The notes below the pieces were generated by a model. The model did no database searches. It saw only the letters and a list, made by a program, of their open reading frames with translations, and had not been told where the DNA came from. DNA of 64,000 nt from NCBI GenBank assembly GCA_958510875.1, contig OY294068.1:201921997-201985996 (forward strand), read 5' to 3'. The position numbers and the translations under genes were made by a program. Source of the DNA: Endomychus coccineus. Lineage: Eukaryota; Arthropoda; Insecta; Coleoptera; Endomychidae. Positions 36,135-46,955 of the stretch are shown here, in pieces; within the stretch, counting starts at the first letter, position 1; the number at the start of each line of letters is the position of its first letter.

Positions 36135-36372
36135 TCAACATAGAATATGTTTTAATGGAGAACCTAATTGATGTAAAGCGTTACGCGAGAATAGTTACGT
36201 GGATCCGTAACAGGTCTGATTAGTCGGAACCACCAATAGGCTCCTCCTTCTCTTATACCAGCGCCGAGCGAGCGCGGAAACAATCGAGCGTATAGGAGTG
36301 TATACGAGACTGTGACCACATCCATATAAGACAGTCTACTGAGGATCGCGGACGTTGTTGAAAATTTGATAT
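36135..36372 (+). repeat. Dispersed repeat with TATA-like motif, copy 2
   Basis: Same family as 29773-29973, with about 35 extra bases (AGCGAGCGCGGAAACAATCG region) in the middle. Ends with ATATAAGACAGTCTACTGAG and GATCGCGGACGTTG. Confidence 0.55.
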
Positions 36373-39300
36373 GGCGAATTTTTGTATGTTATCTTATGCT
36401 TTTGATGGCTCTAAAAACGGGAAAAATAGTTGAAAAATTCCTGGAGTGCCGCTATTTTCTTCGCGGAAAAACTGGAAATATTGTGGATTTTTTCATTTAT
36501 TTAAATTAATTTTGAAATTTGACGGTTTACAAAATTTACTTTTTTTAAATAGAAAAAAGACTGTGAAAATATTTCGTTTGCTTGGAAAGTTGGCATTTTT
36601 ATTCTACTTTTCACTGGAAATTTTATTTTTTTTTTCGTCAAAATTTGAATTTCGCGAAAAACCGTAAAATTGCGATTGCACGCTGAAAAATGCATATTTT
36701 GACTCAAAACAAAATGCATTTTGTAGATTTTCACAATTATTACCTAAAAGATCAAATAACATTTCGCTATAAATGCCGAATTTTTGACCTAGGAAAATTG
36801 GAGAAATTTTGAGGTTAGAGAATTAGAGATACTGTTAGAGTTCTTCAATACGCGTATTTTGAGCTATTATAGATCAAATTTGCTTCAACAGAAATCTAGA
36901 TATTCATGTAAACGTGTTTGGGCCTGTGGCGGGCGTAAAAAAAATCACAAAATGGGCCTTATCCAGGGCCCATAACCTTCAAATTAATTCTAATTCGGCT
37001 CATTCCACCCGTATTCAAATTATCTATGATTTTCATTCACCTAATCCTACTTATATTTTTGGTATGTTTTAGGAATACTGTTTCTTGTAGCTTAGTCATG
37101 TTTTTTATAATAATCACATTAAGAATAATAACCTCAATAATGTAAGCTGCTACCCTATCGTTTTATCCATAAAATATTCATATTCACCGAACGTGAAGTT
37201 AATCACACCGAGACCGTATTTTGTTCTCATTACAAATTCCTTCTGACATCGAATTACTTTAGAGTGGAAATTATGCAACGTATATCCAGTTAGCAAATTA
37301 TAGGGTTTGAATTAATACGTTCGAAAAACCTGATCATATTGTTCCAAATTATTCATATTGTAGAGATAATTTCGAAGTCAAATTTGTCAAAAAATGTGCA
37401 TTCGGATTGATTTTTAGGAAATCAGAATGTGTTTTTCTAGAGAATATGTGTACTTTTGGATGTGTCGACATTTCCAAAAAGTATTTGATTAAATTTCTAT
37501 CAAAAATTTGCATAAATCCATCAACAGTGAATACACAGAATTTCAAAATGAATTGCGAATAAGTACGGAAAGTTCGGTATGACAAACGCTTTGAAAATCT
37601 CACCACAACTAGAATGAAAACGATAAAGAGACAGGAAAGTTACAAATCAATATCGCTAGTCCCATGACTATTATGGTTATGAAAAATTCCAATAATTTCC
37701 AACGATAATCGAGTTCGGTTTTGCTTATTAACCGTTGCACGCTTGTTCAACTAGATCCGAATCTCCGATATGTTGGTCTAAATTTACTTCTAGCTTTAAC
37801 ATTCGCAAGGTGATCGTCAACTGATTCTTTCCACCGGCTTTAAATTGAATTTTAATTCTCCGATACGTGTATCTAATACTCGAGTAAATTAATGCGGAAT
37901 TTTGTAGCGTTATAGCTTTTCCAATGAAATCTTTTGCATTGCCATTGCCAAAAGGCGAAATAGCGACATTAAAATTAACAAACTAACAACTAGGCTCGAC
38001 ACTTGAGGCATCTCAATAGAGTTACTGATCACTTTGCAAAAAATTCCCAATTCGATTTATAAATTGTAGTGGTTAATGTTAGATGAAAACGTTTGTCATT
38101 ATGTTACAAGCCAATGTTATAGGTTATCGAAATCACTTTCGGATCAGTTGATTTGAATTCATATTATTACACAAATAGACGGAGACCGACGGTTGCTGTA
38201 ACCTTGGCGTCCTTAAGGCGTCGAGAGACTTTATGCTCGTTGGATTTTTAGTAGAGCATTGTCATGACAACCGCACCTCTAAACCGCTCAAGCGATTTAA
38301 TAATACAGAGATCAATCATTCATAGATGTGTGGATCTCTTAATGTTTCCCTTTAGGTCCTCATATTCACCAATAATAGGGCTAATATGATTCCCGACTGC
38401 TTCTTCTTCAATCTCTTTTTTCGCCAAGAACAGGATCGGCTTAGCGTGGCCTATCGTTTCAAAGAGGAAGTGAATTACCTTATAAAATCGATGTAGTGTG
38501 CAACTTGTTCAATAAAGGATGAAGCTTTACGTTGGATTTTACTAGGTAGAATCCATATCTGTGATACATAAATGCGGGACATACTTCAATTCGCCATAAA
38601 ATCATAAAACGAATGGAGGCTGGTATAACTCTCTCATGAGAGCTCAATAATGTAACGGATGTAAGTGTTTAGCTTTGAAATGATGGAAATAGGGTGGCCG
38701 AGGAGTATGTTTTACCTAGGACAGACTACCGATCCGTGAATTTTATATAAATTAAGTAATTTATACAGGGTGTTACAAAGAAGCAGGCCATCCTTTTAAC
38801 TGCGTATTTTTACCGCTAAAATATGATGATTTAGTCTAACTTACCTATTTACAAATACGCTTCCCTGAAAGATGAGGGTTGTTAATGTTTAAATTAAAAA
38901 ATTTGTTTGACGCGATTATTTTTTTAATTTGTTATGTGTCACGTTGAAGTTGGTACAAATACTTATGATTAATCAATTCCTCAAACGAATTATTGACTTT
39001 CTGCTAGGTACAATGTTTGATGTCCTACTAGTCTGTTACGTAATTCGAAAAATTCAGGATTTTGAAGTAAAAACATCTCTATAAATTCTATAAAAGTATG
39101 GCAGGAATGCAACATAATATTTTGTTATTGTCAATAATGCTGGACCATTCACCTATTTTATGTTGAATTGTATTGAAAATGTTCCAAGGGGATAATTTTT
39201 CTGAAGAAGTGTTGTCAAAGGCTGCCAAAGCGGTTAAGGCATCATAAAACCAAAAAGATACTTCGAAAATTATTTATTTTGCATTACAAAATAACTGTTA

Positions 39301-39640
39301 TGACATTTAATTTATGTCAAGATGTAATGCCCTAGGGTATTATAAATGTTAATAATGCCCTAGAGGCTAGGACATAATTTCCTAAAATAGAGTGGTTATT
39401 AAGAAATAACAAATTGGTAGGACATTAAAAGTTTTCAATTGCAACTTTTGAACATTGATAATACGAAACAACTCTAAATTTGTGTTATTTAACATTTTTT
39501 ACAAGAATCTGCACTCGATATTAACCCCAAGCACATTCATTCACGAAATAGTAAGCTGTTATTTTGAATATAATAGTATATTATGCAATAAGCACAAAAT
39601 GAGGTTTATTTTTCACGAGTATGAAAGCAATTCATACACG
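36373..39640. other. Gene-poor AT-rich region
   Basis: No exon could be supported on either strand. A minus-strand open frame at 37349-37606 (85 codons) has no motif. The segment at 38190-38470 is less AT-rich and may be a decayed TE. Confidence 0.35.
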
Positions 39641-40543
39641 GATGGCGAAAATTCAGGGTTTCAGAAAGCTGCAACAACTTTCATTAGTGTCTGAGGTGAA
39701 AACTAATGGTAGAATCGAATTTCTCAACCTTGAGAGTGTATTATGACGCAGTTATATTGGAATCGATGAGACCGACCAGAATCACAATTTTTCCATAATA
39801 TGAAATTTTACAAAGTGCGAAAATCCCCGAAAGTTCATGTAACTGATGGAACTTGTTCTATCTGATCTCCGAAAGTTGTGGATATCAATTCCGGGTTTAT
39901 TAATCATGTTTAAAGTGATTTTTTAGGGTATTTATCCAAGGGATGGCGAAAATTCAGAATTTCGGAACGCTGCAACATGTTTCCCCAGTGTCTGAGGTGA
40001 AAACTAATGGTAGAATCGAATTTCTCATCCATGATAGTGTATTATGACGCAGTTATATCGGAATCGATGAGACCGACCAGAATCACAATTTTTCCATAAT
40101 ATGAAATTTTACAAAGTGCGAAAATCCCCGAAAGTTCATGTAACTGATGGAACTTGTTCTATCTGATCTCCGAAAGTTGTGGATATCAATTCCGGGTTTA
40201 TTAATCATGTTTAAAGTGATTTTTTAGGGTATTTATCCAAGGGATGGCGAAAATTCAGAATTTCGGAACGCTGCAACATGTTTCCCCAGTGTCTGAGGTG
40301 AAAACTAATGGTAGAATCGAATTTCTCATCCATGATAGTGTATTATGACGCAGTTATATCGGAATCGATGAGATCGACCAGAATCACTATTTTTCCATAC
40401 TTACTTACTCCTTATGAAATTTGGGAAAATGCTACAATTCCCGAAAGTTCACGTAACTGATGGAACTTGTTCTATTTAATCTCAGAATGTGGATACCAAT
40501 TTCGGGTGTATTAATCATGTTCAATGTGATTTTGCAAATTACC
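39641..40543 (+). repeat. Tandem repeat, three copies of a 301-bp unit
   Basis: Units start GATGGCGAAAATTCAG at 39641, 39942 and 40243, an exact 301-bp period. Copies 2 and 3 are almost identical; copy 1 and the end of copy 3 have diverged. This is satellite-like DNA. No coding capacity. Confidence 0.88.
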
Positions 40544-41419
40544 GATACTCACGTGTAATATTCTAATAAATTATGAAATAGAAACGTAAAAATAGAAGAT
40601 GAAAAAAAATAACAGAAATGCTGATGACATTTATTGAGATAACCCGTCGCTAGGGTCTCAAAGCCGCCGTCCACGGGCCACAAAGGACCGCCCCTAACAC
40701 ATAATGGTTCATAATGCATCGGTTTCTTAACAAATGCAGTATGAATCATATCGTGTCAGGTCCTCTTTGCAATATGATGGTCTGAGCAAAATGGAGTTGC
40801 TTACGATTCAATTGACGACCGTTAAATGAACATATTTCGATGTAGTCGTAGAAAAATAAGTTATGCGACAACTTGTACGTATGTCTGTTCGGTATCCAGA
40901 ATATTAACCGATGGCTAGTTAAGCGTTATTTGATCGAGTACACATATTTTCAGCCACTTTAAAAATAACTTTATGGCTATTGGAGTCCATACGAAATGTA
41001 ATGGGCGCACATTGAAATATGAAAATAAATAGACCATGAAGAAGCTAACGCAATCATTCTATATTTACTAACTAATTATACTAACTCTGAATAAACTGTA
41101 ATGAGGTTATATAAACTGTGGGAAATACGAGAGTGCCTATAAAATCAATATAATATTGACCTGAATCTGTAATTAAGACGGAGTGAGCGTATCAAACGGA
41201 ATCATCTCTTGAATAGGGTAATATGGCATATAGTATGTCCTCGTCTAGCGGCCAAATGGTAGAAGCAGTCTAGATGAAATTTTTACACAAACTAGATATG
41301 ATACTTGAAATTTACTGGCATAAAATTCAATGTCGTTTTCGAGTTATTAAGCAGAGCGGTTCGTCGAAATACTGGACGCTATTCTCTTAGTTTAGCGCAC
41401 TGTTCGATACGCCGATTGT
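40544..41419. other. Intergenic region, nothing recognised
   Basis: No gene or element recognised. Confidence 0.35.
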
Positions 41420-41585
41420 AGAGAGGAATATTTGATCGACTTATGCGGAATACGGAGTGGTATTTGATTTAATTCAGTCATACATACTAGATAGACCACA
41501 GTATGTCATTTCTAAGACGGCGAATGGTGAGCAGATGAAGTCAGAGATGCAGAGAACACATACGGGTGTCCCTCAAGCAAACCCA
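41420..41585 (+). pseudogene. LINE reverse transcriptase fragment
   Basis: Reads YGVVFDLIQSYILDRPQYV, ISKTANGEQMKSEMQRTHTG and VPQAN. It corresponds to the RT stretch that normally ends in GVPQGS. The fragment is short, with no flanking domains in frame. Confidence 0.65.
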
Positions 41586-41989
41586 CCCACTCCGTCTTAA
41601 TCCTTTGCGCCGCGTGACAAATTTCTAGTTATATTTAGTTTCGGGAAAACTGGTATATTATCTTTCAATTTTAATTTGATACAAATCTAGCTATACCAGA
41701 GTCAATGTTGATTTGATGATACAATTTAGTGTGGTCGTGAAGATCATTTGGCTGGCATACCTACTTCTACAGAACATTTCATAGCTAAAAGCTTCGTGCT
41801 TCACTAACACACATACTAAATTCCTCTATATAGACACTTTAATACTTGAAGCGCTGTTCCGACAGCAAAGGAAGCAACTATAAAATATGTGGCAATGACA
41901 ATACCTTTCTTTCATAGTGCACATAGACAGCCATGTTTTTAATTAGACATGGATATGACAGATTCTTTTATTCTTATTTTTAGTTACCT

Positions 41990-42250
41990 TAATCAAACAG
42001 ACTATGATAAACTGAAGGAACGCAACACGAATTATTAAATATACCAGCTCAATACGAAAGAGTACAAAGCAAATCTGTCAACATACTTTAACAGAGTTAG
42101 CTACTGCATGGAGGCGGAATTGAAATCGATCTCTTGCAAAACAAGGTTGATTAAATAATAGGCCCTCCATTCTCATTATATGTCATTTGTTTTCAACAGC
42201 CGCTGTCGGATACTAATCTCCATATCTGTTGACAATATGAGCTTTGCAGG
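41990..42250 (-). repeat. Unclassified repeat, inverted relative to 46500-46750
   Basis: The reverse complement matches 46500-46700 over blocks such as GCGGCTGTTGAAAACAAATG, TTGT(C/T)AACAGATATG and GATCGATTTCAATT. The 46.5-kb copy encodes KKRESINNAVRSAWQAYIVN before a stop. Probably parts of one LINE or PLE family. Confidence 0.5.
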
Positions 42251-42259
42251 ATAATCTGA

Positions 42260-43441
42260 CAGACACGTATTTATGGAAATTCGTTCTTTGTAGCTACACC
42301 GGAATTATCAAATGTAGAAATGGGGACAAGAATAAAGTAGCTGCAAATATCAAACACATATGCGAAGATATTTTGTGAGTCTTATCTTACACTTTGTTAC
42401 AATCGTAACTATAATATGTAGTTCTCGCTTAGAAATTAATTTTAACAATTGAAGGGGTCATCTACCTAAATTTATTGGAACTATCGAATAGGAAGGGGTA
42501 AGGAATTTGGTTAAAAACAGGAAGGAATTCAAAAAGATATGAAAGACCCAAGTTAAAGATACGGCTTACACTCATGAGGGTAGAAATATTACACCGATTA
42601 AGTAAGTAAATACTTGGGGAAGTCTTAAAGAAGTTAAAAAAACATTTTAGTCCCCAGTAACCCCATACCAAACTAACGTAGAATATAACAAGTAATGATA
42701 TACATAAAGGTCATTCAAAACAATGTGGTCGATAGAACTCCCGGTACAACCAGTCGTGGTAGGGTAGTCCCAGTGTATGAGAAACTGTACTCCTCGAAAT
42801 TGGATACAACCTGTATTCAGAAGCAATCTCACTTTTCTAATACGTTTTGGTACAACAGTATTGCTTCGAAAACGAAAAGTTCATTTTTCAAAAAAGAGTA
42901 GTTGAGGATAATGAGAATCAGATAAAGCTTATTAAAATGTATACGGATGAATCTTTAAAATTATTCATGACAACTCACATTTCCTCGTCCATCATTATTG
43001 AATGAATTTGCGTCAAAATGAATATCTTATCACGTCGAGGTGAAATAAAGTTAGAAATACGTTCGTCTGGACGTACCAACGGCAAACCGTTTGGTTAGAA
43101 ATGTAGAAGAAGACGCATAATTCAAGAGAGGTGATGCTTGGAACTGCACCCGAGGGATAAGAACTGAAGTATGGGCTTGCTCGCGCTTCTGGCGTCACTC
43201 GCAAAAGAATATAAAACAAATAACGTATTCCGTTCTGTAATTTTCTTGTTAGTTCCGATTTTGCGTTATCTGCTGACGAATTCTTTGTTTGGTCTTATTT
43301 CATCTTACTCAGATACAGTAGTTTATACAGATATTCAGGAATTTTCCTAGGGGGACAAGCTAGATCCATGCCGCCCCTATACCTGTATTTCAATATTGAT
43401 GAGCAATAATAGGTGCAGGATAATAAAAATACACTTATATA
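42260..43441. other. Intergenic region, nothing recognised
   Basis: Several short open frames, none with motifs. No element ends recognised. Confidence 0.35.
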
Positions 43442-44358
43442 CCGGGATATCAAAAATTATCTTGGTCAAGGGTGGTTGTGGAATCTGAAACGTGTGTCTT
43501 ACTTTACGTTTGAAATAATTATGTCACTGTCACACTGACACCATCAATAACCTACAAATTTCATACCTATTTATTTCAGTTGTAGAACAATAATGAACTA
43601 CATATTATGAAATAATGATGTGAACTTTGAACCTTTTCAGAGGTCGTGATAGCCACAATCCGGGTCAAAAATTGTTTTGAAATAGATAATTTTCCGTAAA
43701 TCGAATGATGTTCACGTGAGAAGCCCGTAGCACGCGAGTTAGGAAAGTGCAAACTGGTTGTACCTAATACGGCTTTACGACGACTTTTCGCGTGCCGTTT
43801 TCGCTCCATGTAGTTAGATTTAGTATCGGAGCGTGCCCGACGGCCCTTCTTTTTTCGATAAATGTCCATTAAATAGGAAAATTTAATTAAAACAGTTTGA
43901 GTTATTCTCAGATCTCAGCTACGCGCGTCTAACGTGCGACGTACCAAAGGGAATTTTCTCGTGACTAAAATATACACGAAGCGGGTAAAATCTAGCGGCC
44001 CATAGCCAAAAACAATTTATTACAACTGGCGCCGGTCGCACGGGGCAAGAAACGGCCTCAAATTATGCGAGCTCCTCGAGGCATATGTCAAAATGATTTC
44101 GTTCGTAGCAAATTACATAGGACGTCTGGCGTTCATGCAATTATGTTTTTAGATAATTCGAACCTTCTAATTTCGATAGGCCACGTCAAAATCCCGGAGT
44201 CCAAAGCGCTGAGTGTTACAATATTCGTATAAAATTGCGAAATTTCGCACTTTTAAAAACTTCAAATTAATTATGACATAATTATTTCAAACTTAAAGTA
44301 AGACACACGTTTTAGATTCCACAACCACCCTTGACCAAGATAATTTTTGATATCCCGG
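43442..44358 (-). mobile_element. 917-bp DNA transposon with 86-bp TIRs and TA target duplication
   Basis: The termini CCGGGATATCAAAAATTATC (43442 on) and its inverse (ending 44358) extend as inverted repeats of about 86 bp with only about two mismatches. They are flanked by TA on both sides (43440-43441 and 44359-44360). TA duplication is typical of Tc1/mariner and some other DNA transposons. The interior is GC-richer than the surroundings (about 43740-44110). It contains one notable ORF, listed separately, and no full transposase. Confidence 0.82.
43576..43869 (-). CDS. Small very basic ORF inside the TA-flanked element
   Basis: 97 codons starting MDIYRKKKGRRARSDTKSN then MERKRHAKSRRKAVLG. 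The first 36 residues are extremely rich in Lys and Arg, as in DNA-binding or nuclear-targeting segments. A donor-like GTACAACC follows the VL codons, so the tail may be intron. No family recognised. It could be the remaining first exon of the element's transposase or a captured host fragment. Confidence 0.35.
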   Translation of the reverse strand: MDIYRKKKGRRARSDTKSNYMERKRHAKSRRKAVLGTTSLHFPNSRATGFSREHHSIYGKLSISKQFLTRIVAITTSEKVQSSHHYFIICSSLLFYN

Positions 44359-44552
44359 TACAAACCATAATATATATTATCTCTAAGTAAAATAAACAAT
44401 ATGCATTAGCAAAGATGTTGTTACATAATTCCTTTTCTCGATTTCCTTTCAGAAAATGAGTTCTAGGTTTCTACATAATTTATTGAATTACAGAGTACTA
44501 TATAAAAAATTCTCGGGAATTAGGTCACATTAACACTCTGTTATAAATGTTC

Positions 44553-44594
44553 GTCTTTACGTACGTTTCGGTCTCACGACCATCATCAGAAGAC
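44553..44594 (-). ncRNA. Hammerhead-ribozyme-like motif beside a PLE
   Basis: Minus strand: stem I GUCUU with AAGAC (plus 44590-44594 and 44553-44557), CUGAUGA, one extra U, stem II GGUC/GACC with GUGA loop, GAAA, self-complementary CGUACG stem III, U and A at the predicted cleavage point. All core bases are intact. It lies about 60 bp upstream of a plus-strand PLE and in the opposite orientation. Confidence 0.62.
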
Positions 44595-44609
44595 TTATTT
44601 TGTTAAAAA

Positions 44610-45783
44610 GGGGGTTAACTAAAACTAATTAGCACAATCGTCCATATCGCACAATCTATGGGCTATATCTATGGGCTTCCTAAATTACATAAAAATGATA
44701 TACCCTTAAGACCCATTGTAAGTAATATTGGAGCGCCTACTTACAATTTATCAAAATTTTTATCAAAAATCAATAATATAATAGGAAAAAATGAATTTTA
44801 TGTGAAAGACTCATGGCATTTTAATGAATTTATAAAAAATCAATCCGTACCAGTAAACCATCAACTAATTTCCTTGGATGTTGTTTCTTTATTTACAAAT
44901 ATACCTGTCGTTTTGGCATTAAGTTGCATCAAAAAACGTTGGCCAGAGATTAAAAACCACACACCTCTTGATCAATCGGATTTTATAAATGCGGTAAAGT
45001 TTTGTTTAGAATGCACTTATTTTCAGTACGGTGAGCAATATTTTGGAAAAATTTTCGGCACAGCAATGGGATCTCCTATTTCAGCTACCATTGCTAACCT
45101 CGTTATGGAATGCCTAGAGGAATCTGTTATAAATTCATTAGATTTTCAGCCTGTATTTTTTAAACGGTATGTAGATGATTGCCTTATGTGTGTTCCCAAC
45201 GATAAAATTCAATATGTGATTAATAAATTTAACAATTTCCATTGTAAACTTCAATTCACTTGTGAAATAGAAATAAACAATAACATTAATGTTCTAGATA
45301 TGACCATTAGGCATGATGCAGATGGAAAAATAAAAACTTCTTGGTTTACTAAAGAAGTCTGGTCTCAACGTTATCTTCATTTCAATTCCGTTGCACCAGC
45401 TTGTTATAAAAAAAAGTGTCATAAACAGCCTCACAGACCGCGCGGTAAAATTATCCCACGCAGAGGACCGTCCCAAAAATTCAAAAATTGTTCGTAATGC
45501 ATTGGAAATGAATGGCTACCCAAAAACTTTCTACAATCCTATCATTAAAGAGAGAATAAACAAAATCTATAATGGTTCTTCTTATAAAAATAACATAACA
45601 GGTAATACAGACAATTATATAACTTTACCATACATTCCGGAGACCTCAGAAAAAATTAAGAAATGTTTGAAAAAGTACGATATAAATGTTGCGCATAAAC
45701 CTACTAACTGTGTTGGGAAATATTTCTCAAATCTAAAACCTGTAATACCTAAAGATAAACAAACCCACACAGTATATAAACAG
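44610..45783 (+). mobile_element. Penelope-like element (second family), reverse transcriptase
   Basis: Frame 44658-45400 reads GYIYGLPKLHKNDIPLRPIV, HQLISLDVVSLFTNIPV, FGTAMGSPISATIANLVMEC and KRYVDDCLMCVPNDKIQ (active site YVDD). A frameshift at about 45395 continues KKSVINSLTDRAVKLSHAED and later NCVGKYFSNLKPVIPKDKQT. The GIY-YIG domain is missing, because the element is cut at about 45783 and joined to a LINE fragment. Sequence differs from the PLE in HPF1 but resembles the 32-kb fragment family. Confidence 0.85.
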
Positions 45784-46115
45784 GGAAAAATATTTCTATA
45801 CCTCTGGGCAAACACGCCACCATTCTCCAAGCGAAGATACTAACAAGAACGCGCTGGGCCCAAGTAGCGCTGAAAGTAAGAATGTAAACCCACAGCAGTA
45901 TATGCACAGACAGCAAGGCAGCCTTTGCTACGCTGGGTAGCATGAGAATAACATCGAAACTGGTGTAGGAGTGCATCAACACTCTGGAATGAGGGGTAAC
46001 GAAATCCCATGAGCTTGCCAAACTGTGGCCTATAGAACCCCTAATAGGCCCCGAACCAGAGGTGGTCATCTCGAAGAGTAACATAAAAGAGACAATCCAG
46101 TGCTGGGTCAGAACA
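45784..46115 (+). pseudogene. LINE RNase H fragment
   Basis: Broken frames read ISIPLGKHATIFQAKILTR, SICTDSKAAFATLGSMRITS, KSHELAKLWPIEPLIGPEP and ETIQCWVRT. These correspond to the RNase H domain (TDSxAA motif and GNExADELA-like region) of R1/Jockey-type LINEs. Stops occur inside. Directly fused to PLE sequence on the left and mariner on the right. Confidence 0.65.
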
Positions 46116-46117
46116 CA

Positions 46118-46277
46118 AGACTACGAAAGAGATTTGGCTCCAACGAGCAGGTCATCATTGAAACAAACGCCTATTTTGAAGGATTGTCGCAATCGACTAT
46201 TTGGAAGGGATCGAAAAATCAGAAAAACCGTGAACAAACTGTATCGGGCTACAAGGGACTTTTCACCTTGCCCTAGT
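46118..46277 (+). pseudogene. Mariner 3' end fragment
   Basis: Encodes KRFGSNEQVIIETNAYFEGL, as at 35120-35190, and ends with CTTTTCACCTTGCCCTA, the inverse of the terminal repeat at 34217. It is thus the 3' end of the same mariner family. Confidence 0.75.
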
Positions 46278-46939
46278 AGAGTCCAGTCAATTTGATCCAA
46301 ACCTGGAATTTACGAGATACAGGTGCCTTTACGAAAATTCTTCTTGCATTATGAAACTTAACGCAGCACTTGATAATTTCAGTAAATTGTAACAACGATC
46401 CTGATGATTTAAGAACTCATAAAACATTCATTCTTGCCTGCTATCTGACAGTTCATTTCTGCTGGATGCAAGTACTATATTTCTTTATTTCTGAATAGCT
46501 ACAAGAAACGAGAGTCCATAAATAATGCTGTCAGATCAGCTTGGCAAGCTTATATTGTTAACAGATATGAAGATATATTTCCGAGAGCGGCTGTTGAAAA
46601 CAAATGAGAGATAACGAGAACGAAGGGTCTGTTATTTAGTCAACCTTATTCTGTAGAAGATCGATTTCAATTTACTCTTTCATACACTAACTAACCTTCT
46701 CCGTCTCTGAAAGTATGTTAGCTTTGTACGCTTTCGGGAATTACGTCCTTGTATTATGTGTTTATTAATCCGTGTTTTACCGCAACTTTTAAGACTCGAG
46801 TAAAGTAGTATAGTTCACTTTTACTGCAATAAACCAAGTAACATCTTCAAACCGCAAGAAATAGGTGAGGCTTTTTTGGAATTGATATTTCTGCGAAACT
46901 GGTTCGTTACTTTTTTGTTCAATTGTATCTCTATTGCAG
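46278..46939. other. Spacer with an unclassified repeat
   Basis: 46500-46750 is the plus-strand partner of the 41990-42250 repeat. The remainder leads up to the acceptor of the membrane-protein gene (CTCTATTGCAG ending 46939). Confidence 0.45.
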
Positions 46940-46955
46940 GTGAAGTTCTTACGTG

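Noticed and set aside
37349..37606. Minus-strand 85-codon ORF as a chemoreceptor exon
   Set aside because: Only hydrophobic composition suggested it; no motif, no convincing splice sites.
39641..40543. CRISPR-like array
   Set aside because: The period is 301 bp with no short repeat/spacer structure; it is a eukaryotic tandem repeat.
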